Shown in pieces: positions 1-8,697 of a DNA stretch of 64,000 bases. Position numbers and translations under genes: made by a program. Origin of the DNA: Polaromonas sp. (GTDB lineage Bacteria > Pseudomonadota > Gammaproteobacteria > Burkholderiales > Burkholderiaceae_C); assembly GCF_029945685.1 (NCBI RefSeq), contig NZ_JAQSDA010000020.1:550044-614043 (forward strand), in the 5' to 3' direction. The notes beneath the pieces were generated by a model. It was not told where the DNA came from. It saw only the letters and a list, made by a program, of their open reading frames with translations, and searched no databases. Within the stretch, counting starts at the first letter, position 1. The number at the start of each line of letters is the position of its first letter.

Positions 1-1
1 G

Positions 2-190
2 GCCGCGCTGTACCCGCATCCCATGCGTGACTTGAACCCGGTATTCCAAGTCGGCGGAAAAACAGTGGTGCTGGACACCGCCGCTCTGGCCGCGTTTCCG
101 GCGCGGGAATTGAAAAAGCGCGTCGCCGGTCTGCAAGACCAGCGTGAACTCATCGTTGCCGCCATGGACTGCCTGTTTGGAGCTTATTAA
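2..190 (+). CDS. CcdB-like toxin, C-terminal part (cut by window start)
   Basis: The last 62 codons of an open frame run from the window edge to TAA at 188. The text ([13 protein letters not shown], then [16 protein letters not shown], ending MDCLFGAY) matches the C-terminal half of CcdB, the gyrase-poisoning toxin of ccdAB modules, which ends in a helix of the form NAINLMFWGI. Family members are about 100 residues, so the N-terminal third and any ccdA antitoxin lie outside the window. The next gene starts 2 bases after the stop. Function is inferred from family resemblance only; the toxin may be inactive. Confidence 0.75.
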   Translation, partial: AALYPHPMRDLNPVFQVGGKTVVLDTAALAAFPARELKKRVAGLQDQRELIVAAMDCLFGAY

Positions 191-191
191 C

Positions 192-1025
192 GTGTCACCC
201 CGCCCTATCCGCTCCCAGTACGAACACTTCATGCGCCATGTGGACACCCACGGCGTGTTCAAGGCCGACCGCACCGGCACCGGCACCAAAAGCGTGTTCG
301 GCTACCAGATGCGTTTTGACCTCAACGAAGGCTTCCCGCTGGTCACGACCAAAAAGGTTCACCTCAAGTCCATCGTGCACGAGCTGCTGTGGTTTCTGCA
401 GGGGTCCAGCGACAACAACTGGCTGAAAGAGCGCGGCGTGACCATCTGGGACGAGTGGGCGCGCGAAGACGGCAGCCTGGGCCCGGTCTACGGCGTGCAG
501 TGGCGCAGCTGGCCGACACCGGACGGCGGCCACATCGACCAGATCGCCGAGGTCATCCAGACCCTGAAGACCAACCCGGATTCGCGCCGCATCATCGTCA
601 GCGCCTGGAACGTGGCCGAGCTGTCGAAGATGGCGCTGATGCCCTGCCATGCGTTTTTCCAGTTTTATGTGGCGCCGGCCACCGAGCCCGGCGGCAGGGG
701 CAAGCTCAGTTGCCAGCTCTACCAGCGCAGCGCCGACATTTTCCTGGGCGTGCCCTTCAACATCGCCAGCTATGCCCTGCTGACCCACATGGTGGCGCAG
801 CAGTGCGACCTGGACGTCGGCGACTTCATCTGGACCGGCGGCGACTGCCACATCTACAGCAACCACGCCGACCAGGTGGCGCTGCAACTGAGCCGCGCGC
901 CCTTTCCCTACCCGACGCTCCATATCAAGCGCAAGCCGGCATCGGTCTTCGACTACGAGTTCGACGACTTCGAGTTCCTCGAATACGAACACCATCCGGC
1001 GATCAAGGCGCCGGTGGCGGTGTAA
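192..1025 (+). CDS. thyA: Thymidylate synthase
   Basis: ThyA converts dUMP and methylene-tetrahydrofolate to dTMP and dihydrofolate in the cytoplasm. The frame shows [12 protein letters not shown] near the N-terminus, the catalytic cysteine in [14 protein letters not shown] (about residue 152), and the dUMP-binding [21 protein letters not shown] chose GTG at 192 because the following [10 protein letters not shown] aligns with the start of E. coli ThyA; this gives 277 residues against 264. An in-frame ATG at 144 lies inside the upstream ccdB-like gene and is unlikely, and ATG at 231 would cut off conserved residues. folA lies two genes downstream and recycles the dihydrofolate made here, so the cluster is functionally coherent. 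Confidence 0.97.
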   Translation: MSPRPIRSQYEHFMRHVDTHGVFKADRTGTGTKSVFGYQMRFDLNEGFPLVTTKKVHLKSIVHELLWFLQGSSDNNWLKERGVTIWDEWAREDGSLGPVYGVQWRSWPTPDGGHIDQIAEVIQTLKTNPDSRRIIVSAWNVAELSKMALMPCHAFFQFYVAPATEPGGRGKLSCQLYQRSADIFLGVPFNIASYALLTHMVAQQCDLDVGDFIWTGGDCHIYSNHADQVALQLSRAPFPYPTLHIKRKPASVFDYEFDDFEFLEYEHHPAIKAPVAV

Positions 1026-1030
1026 ACACG

Positions 1031-1279
1031 ATGCTTTTAAACCTGCGCAACCTGGGACCGGCTTCTGAGCGCATGCTTGATCGGGCCGGCATCACCACAG
1101 AGATACAGCTACTCCAGATCGGCTCGGTCAAGGCATATCGCGCCGTGCAGGCCACCGGCCAGAAGCCCTCTCTCAACCTGTTGTGGGCCATCGAGGGCGC
1201 GCTGACTGACCAGTCCTGGCAGGCCATTTCCCAACAGGACCGCCTGTCGCTTTTGCTGGCCTTGGAGCAAACATCGTGA
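1031..1279 (+). CDS. TfoX C-terminal-domain-like small protein
   Basis: An 82-residue protein starting [20 protein letters not shown]. The phrase 'NLGP.SE..L..AGI.T...L..IG' is typical of the TfoX C-terminal domain, a helix-hairpin-helix-like fold in competence regulator TfoX and in stand-alone proteins of this size. It starts 5 bases after the thyA stop, and its TGA overlaps the folA start (GTGA), so thyA, this gene and folA are probably one transcript. Its role beside folate genes is unknown; TfoX-domain-only proteins are poorly characterised. Confidence 0.8.
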   Translation: MLLNLRNLGPASERMLDRAGITTEIQLLQIGSVKAYRAVQATGQKPSLNLLWAIEGALTDQSWQAISQQDRLSLLLALEQTS

Positions 1280-1776
1280 CCATTGGCATCAACCTCATCT
1301 ACGCCCGCGCGGCCAACGGCGTCATCGGCAAGGACGGCGCCATGCCCTGGCACCTGCCGGAAGACCTGGCGCACTTCAAGCGGCTAACCCAGGGCTGCCC
1401 GGTCATCATGGGCCGCAAGACCTGGGACTCGCTGCCACCGAAATTCCGCCCGCTGCCCGGGCGGACCAACATCGTGATCACGCGGCAAAGCGACTGGCAA
1501 GCCGAAGGCGCGCAGCGCGCCGCCAGCCTGAAAGAAGCCTTGCAGCTGGCCGGCGCCGCCCCCGAGGTCTGGATCATCGGCGGTGCGCAGATTTATGCCC
1601 AGGCCGAGCCCTTGGCGAGCCGCGCCGAGGTCACCGAGATTGCGCAGGATTTCGACGGTGATGCCTATGCACCGGTGCTGGGCCCGCAGTGGACGGAAGC
1701 TGCGCGCGAGGAGCACACAACGTCGGCCGGCCTGAAATTCAGCTTCGTTACCTACAACAAACGCAGGGAGAATTGA
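1276..1776 (+). CDS. folA: Dihydrofolate reductase
   Basis: FolA reduces dihydrofolate to tetrahydrofolate with NADPH and is the target of trimethoprim. The 166-residue protein has the family landmarks: [27 protein letters not shown] (substrate site with the W-H-L-P-E-D acid), [23 protein letters not shown] and the [13 protein letters not shown] nucleotide-binding segment. The start is GTG at 1276, overlapping the previous stop by 4 bases, which implies translational coupling. It works with ThyA, encoded upstream, to keep the folate cycle running. Confidence 0.97.
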   Translation: MTIGINLIYARAANGVIGKDGAMPWHLPEDLAHFKRLTQGCPVIMGRKTWDSLPPKFRPLPGRTNIVITRQSDWQAEGAQRAASLKEALQLAGAAPEVWIIGGAQIYAQAEPLASRAEVTEIAQDFDGDAYAPVLGPQWTEAAREEHTTSAGLKFSFVTYNKRREN

Positions 1777-1777
1777 G

Positions 1778-2362
1778 ATGTCAGGAGCCGGATTTCACGT
1801 GCACGGGCCGCACGACCACGAGCTGGAACACGCCGCGCAGGGCGGGCACGATAAAGGCGGCGGCATGATCGCGCAGATCGCCGTGGTGACTGCCATCATT
1901 GCCACCGTCGGTGCGCTCTTTTCCTACATGGGCGGCGCCACCCAGGCCAACGCCGGCCTGTATAAAAACAACGCAGCGATCAAGAAGACCGAAGCGTCGA
2001 ACCAATGGAATTACTTTCAGTCAAAAAGTACCAAGCAGTCTTTGGCTGAATTTGCGCGCGACCTCGCGCCTGAGGACAAAAAGGCCGCGTACAAGGGCAG
2101 GATTGACCGCTACGAAGCCGAAAAGAACGAGATCAAGGTGGCCGCCGAAAAACTCGAATCCGAAGCGACAGCCTGGGACAAGTCCTCCGACGAGCAATTG
2201 CATTTGCACCATCGCTGGGCGCAGGCGACCACCGTGCTGCAGGTGTCGATTGCCCTGGCGGCAATCGCCCTGCTGACACGCAAGAAGTGGCTGGAGTACG
2301 GCATGTTCGCACTCGCGGGCGTGGGCCTGCTGGTAGGCGCCCTGGCATTGCTCCATATTTGA
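1778..2362 (+). CDS. DUF4337-family membrane protein
   Basis: A 194-residue protein with a His-rich N-terminus (HVHGPHDHELEH), a hydrophobic segment near residues 31-50 (IAQIAVVTAIIATVGALFSYMGG), a soluble charged middle likely to form a coiled coil (residues 65-130), and two closely spaced membrane segments at the C-terminus (about 150-194). This layout matches DUF4337 proteins, whose function is not known. ATG at 1778 directly follows the folA stop with GGGAG upstream. The His-rich head might bind metal, but nothing else supports that. The TGA stop sits inside a dispersed GCTAT/ATAGC-type repeat. Confidence 0.75.
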   Translation: MSGAGFHVHGPHDHELEHAAQGGHDKGGGMIAQIAVVTAIIATVGALFSYMGGATQANAGLYKNNAAIKKTEASNQWNYFQSKSTKQSLAEFARDLAPEDKKAAYKGRIDRYEAEKNEIKVAAEKLESEATAWDKSSDEQLHLHHRWAQATTVLQVSIALAAIALLTRKKWLEYGMFALAGVGLLVGALALLHI

Positions 2363-2403
2363 TAGCTACTCACGCACACAGTCAAAGGGCTGGAACACCA
2401 AAT
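2350..2403 (+). repeat. Dispersed ATAGC repeat, copy 1
   Basis: A short element with a 'tttGATAGCTactcacgc' core, a spacer, GGGCTGGA and an 'accaaat' tail. The same architecture recurs at 3182, 9621, 12429 (minus), 14569, 15252 and 55419. This copy fills the gap between the DUF4337 gene and xth and contains the stop codon of the former. Confidence 0.55.
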
Positions 2404-2405
2404 CC

Positions 2406-3188
2406 ATGAAAATCGCGACCTGGAATGTCAACTCGCTGGCGGTGCGCCTGCCGCAGGTGCTGGACTGGCTGGCCGCCAACCCGGTAGATGCCTTGTGCCT
2501 GCAGGAACTCAAGCTCAGCGACGACAAGTTCCCGCTGGAGGCTTTGGCAGCCGCCGGTTACCAGTGCGCCGTCTTCGGACAGAAAACCTACAACGGGGTG
2601 GCCATCCTGAGCCGCACGCCGCCGCGCGCCATCGTCAAAAACATCAACGGCTTCAGCGACGAGCAGTCGCGCGTGATTGCCGCGACGCTGGACACGCCGC
2701 AGGGCGAGCTGCGGCTGGTCAACGGCTATTTCGTCAACGGGCAGGCGCCCGGTACCGAGAAGTTTGAGTACAAGATGAAATGGCTGGACGGCCTGCGCAA
2801 CTGGCTTCAGGCCGAACTCGCGGCCCACCCCCGGCTGGTGCTGGTGGGTGACTTCAACATCACGATGGACGACCGCGACACCTATGACGCCGAGGGCCTG
2901 CGCGAAACCATTCACCACACGAGCGAAGAGCGTGAGCACCTGAAAGCGTTGCTGGGGCTGGGCCTGCACGACGCCTTCCGCCTGTTCGATCAGCCGGAGA
3001 AAAGTTACTCTTGGTGGGACTACCGCGAGTTCGCCTTCCGCCGCAATCGCGGCCTGCGCATCGACTACATCCTGGTCAGCGACACCCTCAAGCCTGCGGT
3101 GAAGAGCTGCGTGATCGACAAGCTGCCGCGAAAAAACGAGCGGCCCAGCGACCATGTGCCGGTGGTGGCGGATCTCGATTTGCTATAA
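2406..3188 (+). CDS. xth: Exodeoxyribonuclease III (AP endonuclease)
   Basis: A DNA repair enzyme cutting at abasic sites and degrading DNA 3' to 5'. The 260-residue protein has the exonuclease/endonuclease/phosphatase fold motifs in order: MKIATWNVNSL, LCLQELKLSD (metal-binding Glu), VLVGDFNI (catalytic Asp and Asn), SWWDYR, RIDYILVS, and the terminal PSDHVPVVADL with the catalytic Asp-His. Length is close to E. coli XthA (268). The gene appears to be monocistronic, with dispersed repeats on both sides; its TAA stop lies within the downstream repeat. Confidence 0.95.
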   Translation: MKIATWNVNSLAVRLPQVLDWLAANPVDALCLQELKLSDDKFPLEALAAAGYQCAVFGQKTYNGVAILSRTPPRAIVKNINGFSDEQSRVIAATLDTPQGELRLVNGYFVNGQAPGTEKFEYKMKWLDGLRNWLQAELAAHPRLVLVGDFNITMDDRDTYDAEGLRETIHHTSEEREHLKALLGLGLHDAFRLFDQPEKSYSWWDYREFAFRRNRGLRIDYILVSDTLKPAVKSCVIDKLPRKNERPSDHVPVVADLDLL

Positions 3189-3240
3189 ATAACAGAGCTG
3201 CTCACGCCCGTCCCACCTGGGCTGGAAGCCGATTTGATCC
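3182..3240 (+). repeat. Dispersed ATAGC repeat, copy 2
   Basis: GCTATaaataacagAGCTGCTCACGC, then GGGCTGGAAGCC and a GATTTGATCC tail. This is the clearest copy of the family in the left flank. The xth stop codon is formed inside it and the convergent HNH gene ends 2 bases beyond, so it may act as a transcript end for both genes. Confidence 0.6.
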
Positions 3241-3241
3241 T

Positions 3242-3502
3242 TTAATTGCGGGCCACCCGCCCGGGAGACTCGACGGACTCGGCGATCACGCCTTTGGCGT
3301 GTCGCTGGCCGTTGCAGACCTCGTGGCTGATGGCCAGATTCTCCGCGTGGCTGTTGCCGCCCTCGCTCAGCGGCCGAATGTGCTCCAGCGTCGCAGCCGC
3401 CGGCAGCACATGCTGGCCGCAGACCCAGCAAGGCACCTGGCCATGCAGCTGGCGCGCCACGGTTTTATAGATCTTGTCGCGGGTCAGTGCTAAACGGCTC
3501 AT
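3242..3502 (-). CDS. Small HNH nuclease-domain protein
   Basis: An 86-residue protein with a complete HNH/zinc signature: CWVCG near residue 25, then ATLEHIRPLSEGGNSHAENLAISHEVCNGQRH, where H-I, N and H fit the HNH triad and the last Cys completes a CxxC...C set. Such minimal HNH proteins cut DNA non-specifically or act as parts of larger systems. It is convergent with xth, so a repair partnership is only speculative. It is complete but short for the family. Confidence 0.8.
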   Translation of the reverse strand: MSRLALTRDKIYKTVARQLHGQVPCWVCGQHVLPAAATLEHIRPLSEGGNSHAENLAISHEVCNGQRHAKGVIAESVESPGRVARN

Positions 3503-3581
3503 GGCAGGACTTTAAATCACGCGGCGTCATCGAGGCGCTGCGAAACTAACCTCACGGCGCGGGCGGATGCGAGACTCCCCT

Positions 3582-3675
3582 TCAAGCAGGGGCCGCGGAT
3601 CCGGCTTTGCCGGGCCGCAGGCGCAGCGCCCCCTCGGGGGGCAGCGCAGTACGCGAAGCGACAAGCGTGGGGGCT
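3582..3675 (+). repeat. GC-rich dispersed intergenic repeat (type 2), copy 1
   Basis: A GC-rich element reading GGGGCCGCGGATCCGGC, TTTGCC, GGGCCGCAGGCGCAGCGCC, CCCTCGGGGG and ending AAGCGTGGGGGCT. It contains several nested inverted repeats. Related copies occur at 10493 (inverted) and 12541, and looser relatives at 60321. It lies just downstream of ntrC, which reads toward it, and could fold into a terminator-like structure. Confidence 0.7.
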
Positions 3676-3678
3676 CGT

Positions 3679-5217
3679 CTACTCCAGATTGAGCTCCTGG
3701 ATCTTGCGCGTGATGGTGTTGCGCCCTATGCCCAGTTTCTGCGCGGCTTCGATGCGGCGGCCGCGCGTGTTGAGCAGCGCCGTCTGGATCAGCTTGGACT
3801 CGAAGCGCCGCGTCAGCACATCCCACACGTCGCTGCGACCGGTCGCCAGCAAGGCCATGGCCTCGGCCTCGAGCCCGCTTTCCCAGGTGCCGCCGCCGGA
3901 GGCCGGCACGGGCTGGCCGGCAGCTTCGGCGAGCGGCGCCGCTGCGCCGGTGTGCGACACGTCGGGCGCGGCGGCCCGTGGCAACTCGGCCGGGGGGCGC
4001 TGTGGCGCCGTGCCGCTGTCAACCGGCACCGGCGCCCTGCCCGGTTCGGCCACAGCCCCCAGCACCTCGGGCGGCAGGTCCTTGGCTTCGATGACCTGGG
4101 CCGGCGCCATCACGGTCAGCCAGTGGCAGATGTTCTCGAGCTGGCGCACATTACCCGGAAAGCTGAAGGTGCTCAGTTGCTGCAGGGCGGCATCGGAAAT
4201 GCGTTTGGGCTCCACGCCGAGTTGCTTGGCGCTTTGCTGCAGGAAGTGGCGCGTCAGCATGAACACGTCTTCGCGCCGCTCGCGCAGGGCCGGCAGGCGC
4301 AGGCGGATCACGTTGAGGCGGTGGAACAGGTCTTCCCGGAAGCCGCCCTCCTTGACGCGCTGCTCCAGGTCCTGGTGCGTCGCGGCAATCACGCGCACAT
4401 TGGTCTTGACGGCGTTGTGGCCGCCGACGCGGTAGAAGTTGCCATCGCTGAGCACACGCAGCAGACGCGTCTGCAGGTCAAACGGCATGTCGCCGATTTC
4501 GTCGAGAAACAGCGTGCCACCGTCGGCCTGCTCAAAGCGGCCGCGGCGCATGGTCTGCGCGCCGGTGAAGGCGCCACGCTCATGGCCGAACAGTTCGGAC
4601 TCGAGCAGGTCTTTCGGGATGGCGGCCGTGTTGATGGCCACAAAAGGCCCGTTGGCACGCGGCGAATGTTTGTGCAGGGCGCGCGCCACCAGCTCCTTGC
4701 CGGAGCCGGACTCGCCGGTGATCATCACTGTCACCATGCTCTGGCTCAACCGGCCGATGGCGCGGAACACGTCCTGCATGGCCGGTGCCTGGCCCAGCAT
4801 TTCGGGGGTGGCGGCCATGCGCTCTTCGGCCACTTCCTCGCGCTGGCTTTCTTCCACCGCGCGGCGTATCAGCTCGACCGCCTTGGGCAAATCAAACGGT
4901 TTGGGCAGGTATTCAAAAGCGCCGCCCTGGAAGGCCGACACGGCGCTGTCCAGGTCGGAGAAAGCCGTCATGATGATGACCGGCAGGCCGGGCAGTTTTG
5001 CCTTGACCTTTTCGAGCAGGTCCAGGCCCGAACCGCCGGGCATGCGGATGTCGCTGACCAGAATCTGCGGGCCGTCTTCTTCGGTGGCGGTCTCCAGCGC
5101 GCTGAGCACTTCACGCGGGTTGGTGAAACTGCGCGTCGGCAGGCCTTCACGCAGCAGGGCTTTTTCCAGCACAAACCGGATGGACTGGTCATCGTCCACA
5201 ATCCAGATCGGTTTCAT
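3679..5217 (-). CDS. ntrC: Nitrogen regulation response regulator NtrC
   Basis: A sigma-54 activator responding to nitrogen limitation. The 512 residues contain a receiver domain (acidic pocket DDD at 8-10, phosphoacceptor Asp about 56 in VSDIRMPG, Lys in YLPKPFDLPK), an AAA+ domain with Walker A GESGSGKE and the sigma-54 contact loop GAFTGA, and a C-terminal Fis-type helix-turn-helix (RIEAAQKLGIGRNTITRKI). An Ala/Pro-rich linker near residues 395-440 is longer than in E. coli NtrC (469 residues). ntrB lies upstream with a 48-base gap on the same strand. The likely targets include glnA, whose upstream region carries two NtrC palindromes. Confidence 0.97.
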   Translation of the reverse strand: MKPIWIVDDDQSIRFVLEKALLREGLPTRSFTNPREVLSALETATEEDGPQILVSDIRMPGGSGLDLLEKVKAKLPGLPVIIMTAFSDLDSAVSAFQGGAFEYLPKPFDLPKAVELIRRAVEESQREEVAEERMAATPEMLGQAPAMQDVFRAIGRLSQSMVTVMITGESGSGKELVARALHKHSPRANGPFVAINTAAIPKDLLESELFGHERGAFTGAQTMRRGRFEQADGGTLFLDEIGDMPFDLQTRLLRVLSDGNFYRVGGHNAVKTNVRVIAATHQDLEQRVKEGGFREDLFHRLNVIRLRLPALRERREDVFMLTRHFLQQSAKQLGVEPKRISDAALQQLSTFSFPGNVRQLENICHWLTVMAPAQVIEAKDLPPEVLGAVAEPGRAPVPVDSGTAPQRPPAELPRAAAPDVSHTGAAAPLAEAAGQPVPASGGGTWESGLEAEAMALLATGRSDVWDVLTRRFESKLIQTALLNTRGRRIEAAQKLGIGRNTITRKIQELNLE

Positions 5218-5265
5218 GTTCTTGTCCCTTTGGTACTACCGGTTATCTGTGGAAGACAACGGAGT

Positions 5266-6363
5266 TCAAGGCAGAGGTATCAGCAACTTGAAATCCGTGC
5301 GGCCGGGGACGCTCTCGCACTCGATCAAGCCGTGATGTTGCTGAACAAAGGTTTGCGCCAATGTCAGCCCCAGTCCGGAGCCGCCTTCGCGCCCCGAGAT
5401 CAGGGGATAGAAAATACGGTCCTTGATGGAGTCCGGAACACCCGGTCCATTGTCGATAACATGCAATTCCAGTGCCAAGCGATAGCGCTGTTTGCCAAAA
5501 GTTACCTGTCGGGCAATTCTTGTCCTGAAAGTGATCTGCGCATCCCCTGCAGCCACCCGGTCAGCGAGCGCCTGCGCGGCGTTGTGCGCGATGTTGAGCA
5601 CCGCCTGGATCAGTTGCTCGCGGTCACCGCGAAAGTCGGGAATCGAGATGTCATAGTCGCGCATGACACGCAGTCCGCGCGGAAACTCCGCCAGGATCAG
5701 CGAGCGCACCCGTTCGCACACCTCGTGGATGTTGACGTCGCCCACCAGATGCGGCCGGCGGTGCGGGGCCAGCAGCCGGTCCACCAGGGACTGCAGGCGG
5801 TCGGCCTCATGGATGATGACCTGGGTGTATTCGGTCAGTTCCTTGTCGATCTCCATCTGCAGCAGTTGCGCCGCGCCGCGAATCCCGCCCAGCGGGTTCT
5901 TGATCTCGTGCGCCAGGTTGCGGATCAACTCCTTGTTGGCCTGCGCCTGGTCGATCAGACGCTCCTCGCGGTCCTGCTTGGCCTGCTGCTCCAGCGGCAG
6001 CAGCTCCACGATGGCCTCGCCCGGTGTGTCGGTCTGCGCCACCACCACGTGCACGGGCATGGGTTCGCGGTTCAGCGGCTTGAGCCAGGCGTCGTAACGC
6101 AGCGCGGCAAATTCATTGCTGCCAGCGCCTTCGAGTGCGTTGTGCAGGATGGTTGGCTCGGTGAAGCAGTCGGGAAGCTGGGAGCCTTCGATGGTGCGGC
6201 GCGAGGTGCCCAGCGCATCTTCGAGGGCCGCGTTGGCAAACACCACCACACCGTTGGTGCGCACGACAGCCACCAGTGTGGCCAGCAGGTCAAAGGACTG
6301 GAAACGGGGGATGGCCGCAGCAGCGGCGGGTGCAGAAAGAATGGGCTTTTTCAAGCCTTCCAT
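5266..6363 (-). CDS. ntrB: Nitrogen regulation sensor kinase NtrB
   Basis: A cytoplasmic histidine kinase/phosphatase that phosphorylates NtrC under P-II control. It has 365 residues: an N-terminal PAS-like region (LLATLVAVVRTNGVVVFANAALEDALG), the H-box NLAHEIKNPLGGIRGAAQLL with phospho-His about 152, and an ATPase domain with VIDNGPGVPDSI and GGSGLGLTLAQTFVQQHHG. There are no membrane segments, as expected for NtrB. It precedes ntrC as a two-gene operon. The start at 6363 fits the family's length. Confidence 0.96.
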   Translation of the reverse strand: MEGLKKPILSAPAAAAAIPRFQSFDLLATLVAVVRTNGVVVFANAALEDALGTSRRTIEGSQLPDCFTEPTILHNALEGAGSNEFAALRYDAWLKPLNREPMPVHVVVAQTDTPGEAIVELLPLEQQAKQDREERLIDQAQANKELIRNLAHEIKNPLGGIRGAAQLLQMEIDKELTEYTQVIIHEADRLQSLVDRLLAPHRRPHLVGDVNIHEVCERVRSLILAEFPRGLRVMRDYDISIPDFRGDREQLIQAVLNIAHNAAQALADRVAAGDAQITFRTRIARQVTFGKQRYRLALELHVIDNGPGVPDSIKDRIFYPLISGREGGSGLGLTLAQTFVQQHHGLIECESVPGRTDFKLLIPLP

Positions 6364-6379
6364 TCTGACGCAGAACGTC

Positions 6380-6898
6380 TTATTGACGGACGGTGTTTGC
6401 GGGCAAACGGGAAATTTCGCGCTTCAGGCCGGCGATGTCGCTCTCGTGGCGGGCGATGCTTTCCTTCATTTCGGCCACACGGTCGAGGTAGCGCTGGTAG
6501 TTGCGCCCTTCGATGCCCTGCTTCTCCGGCTGGCCGTTGTTGAACTCTTTCTGCTGCTCGGAAAGCCGCTGCTCTGCCTTCTTGAGTTCGGACTCCAGGA
6601 TGGCGCGTGTGTCGCTGTCCCGGGCGCGTTGTGCTTCGTTGCCCGCGGCAGGCGATGCCTGCGCCGCTGCCGCAACACGTACTGCAGGCCGGCTCTGGGC
6701 CAGACCCTGGACCACCGTCACATTGCCGCCTTCAATGAGTCTGCAGCCGCGCGACTGCGCATCCCGGGCATTGTTGATGTACTCAGGCGCTGCGCCTTCC
6801 TTGCCGCCACAGCGGTAGATGCGCTCCTGCGCGAACGCGGCGGACACGCTGCCGGCGAGAAGAAGGGTCGAAATTGAAAGAAGTACTGTAGGTTTCAT
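6380..6898 (-). CDS. Secreted DUF4124-like periplasmic protein with coiled coil
   Basis: A 172-residue protein starting at ATG 6898 with a Sec signal peptide (KPTVLLSISTLLLAGSVSAAFA, cut after AFA). A short Cys-containing domain (ERIYRCGGKEGAAPEYINNARDAQSRGCRLIEG) follows and looks like the DUF4124 family. The rest is charged and heptad-rich (residues 95-160), likely a coiled coil. I rejected the longer frame to 7033 because the signal peptide starts at 6898. It lies between glnA and ntrB on the same strand; the glnA terminator upstream suggests its own promoter. Function unknown. Confidence 0.75.
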   Translation of the reverse strand: MKPTVLLSISTLLLAGSVSAAFAQERIYRCGGKEGAAPEYINNARDAQSRGCRLIEGGNVTVVQGLAQSRPAVRVAAAAQASPAAGNEAQRARDSDTRAILESELKKAEQRLSEQQKEFNNGQPEKQGIEGRNYQRYLDRVAEMKESIARHESDIAGLKREISRLPANTVRQ

Positions 6899-6997
6899 GC
6901 GTAACCCCAAGCGCCTGTTAGGGCAAGGACGGTCTGTCAGTATCCCGCAAAGGTGTGGAAAAGCAAAATCGGCGACAGGATAACCTTGCGGCCCAAT

Positions 6998-7026
6998 GAA
7001 AAAGGACGGCTTTCGCCGTCCTTTTT
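6998..7026 (-). terminator. Intrinsic terminator of glnA
   Basis: On the minus strand GGACGGC-gaaa-GCCGTCC is followed by TTTTT, a 7-bp GC-rich stem with a tetraloop about 20 bases past the glnA stop. The plus strand also carries T residues after the stem, so it could act in both directions. Confidence 0.9.
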
Positions 7027-7046
7027 TGACCACAGACTGTAAAAAA

Positions 7047-8462
7047 TTACAGTGAGTAATACATGTCGAACTCGATCGGGTGCGTGGCCTGGCGCAAGCG
7101 CGTGACCTCCCCCATTTTCAGCTCAATGTAGGCGTCGATCATGGAATCGGTGAACACACCGCCCTTGGTCAGGAAGCTGCGGCCCACGTCGAGGCAGTCC
7201 AGCGCCTGGTCCAGGCTGTGGCACACGGTTGGCACTTTGGCGTCTTCCTCGGGCGGCAGATGGTACAGGTCCTTGGTGGCGGCTTCGCCGGGATGGATCT
7301 TGTTTTCCACGCCGTCGAGACCGGCCATCATCAGAGCCGAGAAGCCGAGGTAGGGGTTCATCAGGGGATCGGGGAAGCGTGCCTCGATGCGGCGACCCTT
7401 GGGGTTGGCGACGTAAGGAATGCGGATCGATGCCGAGCGGTTTTTCGCCGAGTAGGCCAGCTTGACCGGCGCCTCGTAACCAGGCACCAGGCGCTTGTAG
7501 CTGTTGGTGCCGGGGTTGGTGATGGCGTTCAGCGCACGGGCGTGCTTGATGATGCCGCCGATGTAGTACAGCGCAAAGTCGGACAGGCCGGCGTAGCCGT
7601 CGCCGGCAAACAGGTTTTTGCCGTCTTTCCAGATCGACTGGTGCACGTGCATGCCGGAACCGTTGTCGCCAACGATGGGCTTGGGCATGAAGGTCGCGGT
7701 CTTGCCGTAGGCATTGGCCACGTTCTGCACCACGTACTTGAGGATCTGCGTCCAGTCGGCGCGCTGCACCAGCGTGCTGAACTTGGTGCCGATTTCATTC
7801 TGGCCGGCGCCAGCCACTTCATGGTGGAACACTTCGACCGGGATGCCCAGCGACTCAAGAATCAGGGACATCTCGGCGCGCATGTCCTGCGTGCTGTCGA
7901 CCGGGGGCACCGGGAAGTAGCCACCCTTGACGGTGGGACGGTGGCCGCGGTTGCCGCCTTCGAGCTTGGCGCCCGAATTCCAGGGGGCTTCGTATTCTTC
8001 GATCTTGAAGAAGGTGCCCGACATGTCGGTGTTCCAGCGCACGTCGTCGAAGATGAAAAATTCCGGCTCGGGACCGAAATAGGCGGTGTCGCCCAGGCCG
8101 GAGGCCTTGAGGTAGGCCTCGGCGCGCTGTGCGATGGAGCGCGGGTCTCGGTCATAGGCCTTGCCGTCGCTGGGCTCGAGCACGTCGCAGCTCATGAACA
8201 GCGTGGTTTCCTCGAAAAACGGGTCGATATTGGCCGTCTTCGGGTCAGGCATCAACTGCATGTCGGACGCTTCAATGCCTTTCCAGCCGGCAACAGAAGA
8301 GCCGTCAAAGGCATGGCCCGAAGTGAATTTGTCTTCGTCAAAGTGGGACACAGGCACGGTCACGTGCTGCTCTTTGCCCCGGGTGTCGGTAAAACGGAAG
8401 TCAACAAACTTGACTTCGTTTTCCTTGACCATTTTCATGACGTCTGCGACGGTCTTTGCCAT
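7047..8462 (-). CDS. glnA: Glutamine synthetase, type I
   Basis: GlnA forms glutamine from glutamate, ammonia and ATP as a dodecamer in the cytoplasm. I chose ATG at 8462 ([19 protein letters not shown]), which has AGGAG about 9 bases upstream; a longer frame to 8570 runs through the promoter. The 471-residue protein shows the signatures [18 protein letters not shown] and [23 protein letters not shown] near the C-terminus is the adenylylation-site Tyr region, so post-translational control by GlnE is expected. Transcription probably depends on sigma-54 and NtrC through the sites upstream, and ntrBC lies downstream. Confidence 0.98.
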   Translation of the reverse strand: MAKTVADVMKMVKENEVKFVDFRFTDTRGKEQHVTVPVSHFDEDKFTSGHAFDGSSVAGWKGIEASDMQLMPDPKTANIDPFFEETTLFMSCDVLEPSDGKAYDRDPRSIAQRAEAYLKASGLGDTAYFGPEPEFFIFDDVRWNTDMSGTFFKIEEYEAPWNSGAKLEGGNRGHRPTVKGGYFPVPPVDSTQDMRAEMSLILESLGIPVEVFHHEVAGAGQNEIGTKFSTLVQRADWTQILKYVVQNVANAYGKTATFMPKPIVGDNGSGMHVHQSIWKDGKNLFAGDGYAGLSDFALYYIGGIIKHARALNAITNPGTNSYKRLVPGYEAPVKLAYSAKNRSASIRIPYVANPKGRRIEARFPDPLMNPYLGFSALMMAGLDGVENKIHPGEAATKDLYHLPPEEDAKVPTVCHSLDQALDCLDVGRSFLTKGGVFTDSMIDAYIELKMGEVTRLRQATHPIEFDMYYSL

Positions 8463-8515
8463 CAGAATCTCCTGTTGCTGGATGGTGGTTAAAAAATTGT
8501 TTCGGCGTGGTCGAA

Positions 8516-8531
8516 TGCACTTTTTGTGCCA
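8516..8531 (-). promoter_or_regulatory. Sigma-54 (RpoN) promoter of glnA
   Basis: On the minus strand the site reads TGGCACAAAAAGTGCA. It has the -24 TGGCAC and a -12 GC at the correct spacing (consensus TGGCACGN4TTGCA). It lies 54 bases upstream of the glnA start, with two NtrC-type palindromes about 120-160 bases further upstream, the usual arrangement for an enhancer-driven promoter. Confidence 0.85.
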
Positions 8532-8649
8532 AACCTTCCTCGCGGGTGTTTGCCGGTGATTTAAAGCCAAGCCCCTGATTGTGCCGTCATCCAGCCCCTG
8601 TTTGGGGGGCGGCGGCCGGTCGAGACCTGAAAAGCAGAGAGAAAATTAG

Positions 8650-8692
8650 CGCACCGATAAGGTGCAATCCGGGTTTGCACCTTATAGGTGCA
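8650..8692 (-). promoter_or_regulatory. Two NtrC enhancer palindromes upstream of glnA
   Basis: Two 17-bp palindromes with centres 26 bases apart: CGCACC-gataa-GGTGCA (8650-8666) and TGCACC-ttata-GGTGCA (8676-8692). Both match the NtrC operator form TGCACC-N5-GGTGCA; the second is perfect. Spacing near two and a half helical turns would allow cooperative binding. They lie between glnA and the end of the convergent CinA-like gene. Confidence 0.88.
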
Positions 8693-8697
8693 TTTCA

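Noticed and set aside
3607-6543. 978-codon open frame opposite ntrB and ntrC
   Set aside because: Composition is a mirror of the ntrBC codons, no domain is visible, and both real genes on the other strand are well supported.
7080-8492. 470-codon frame antisense to glnA
   Set aside because: A shadow caused by GC-rich third positions; glnA is certain on the opposite strand.
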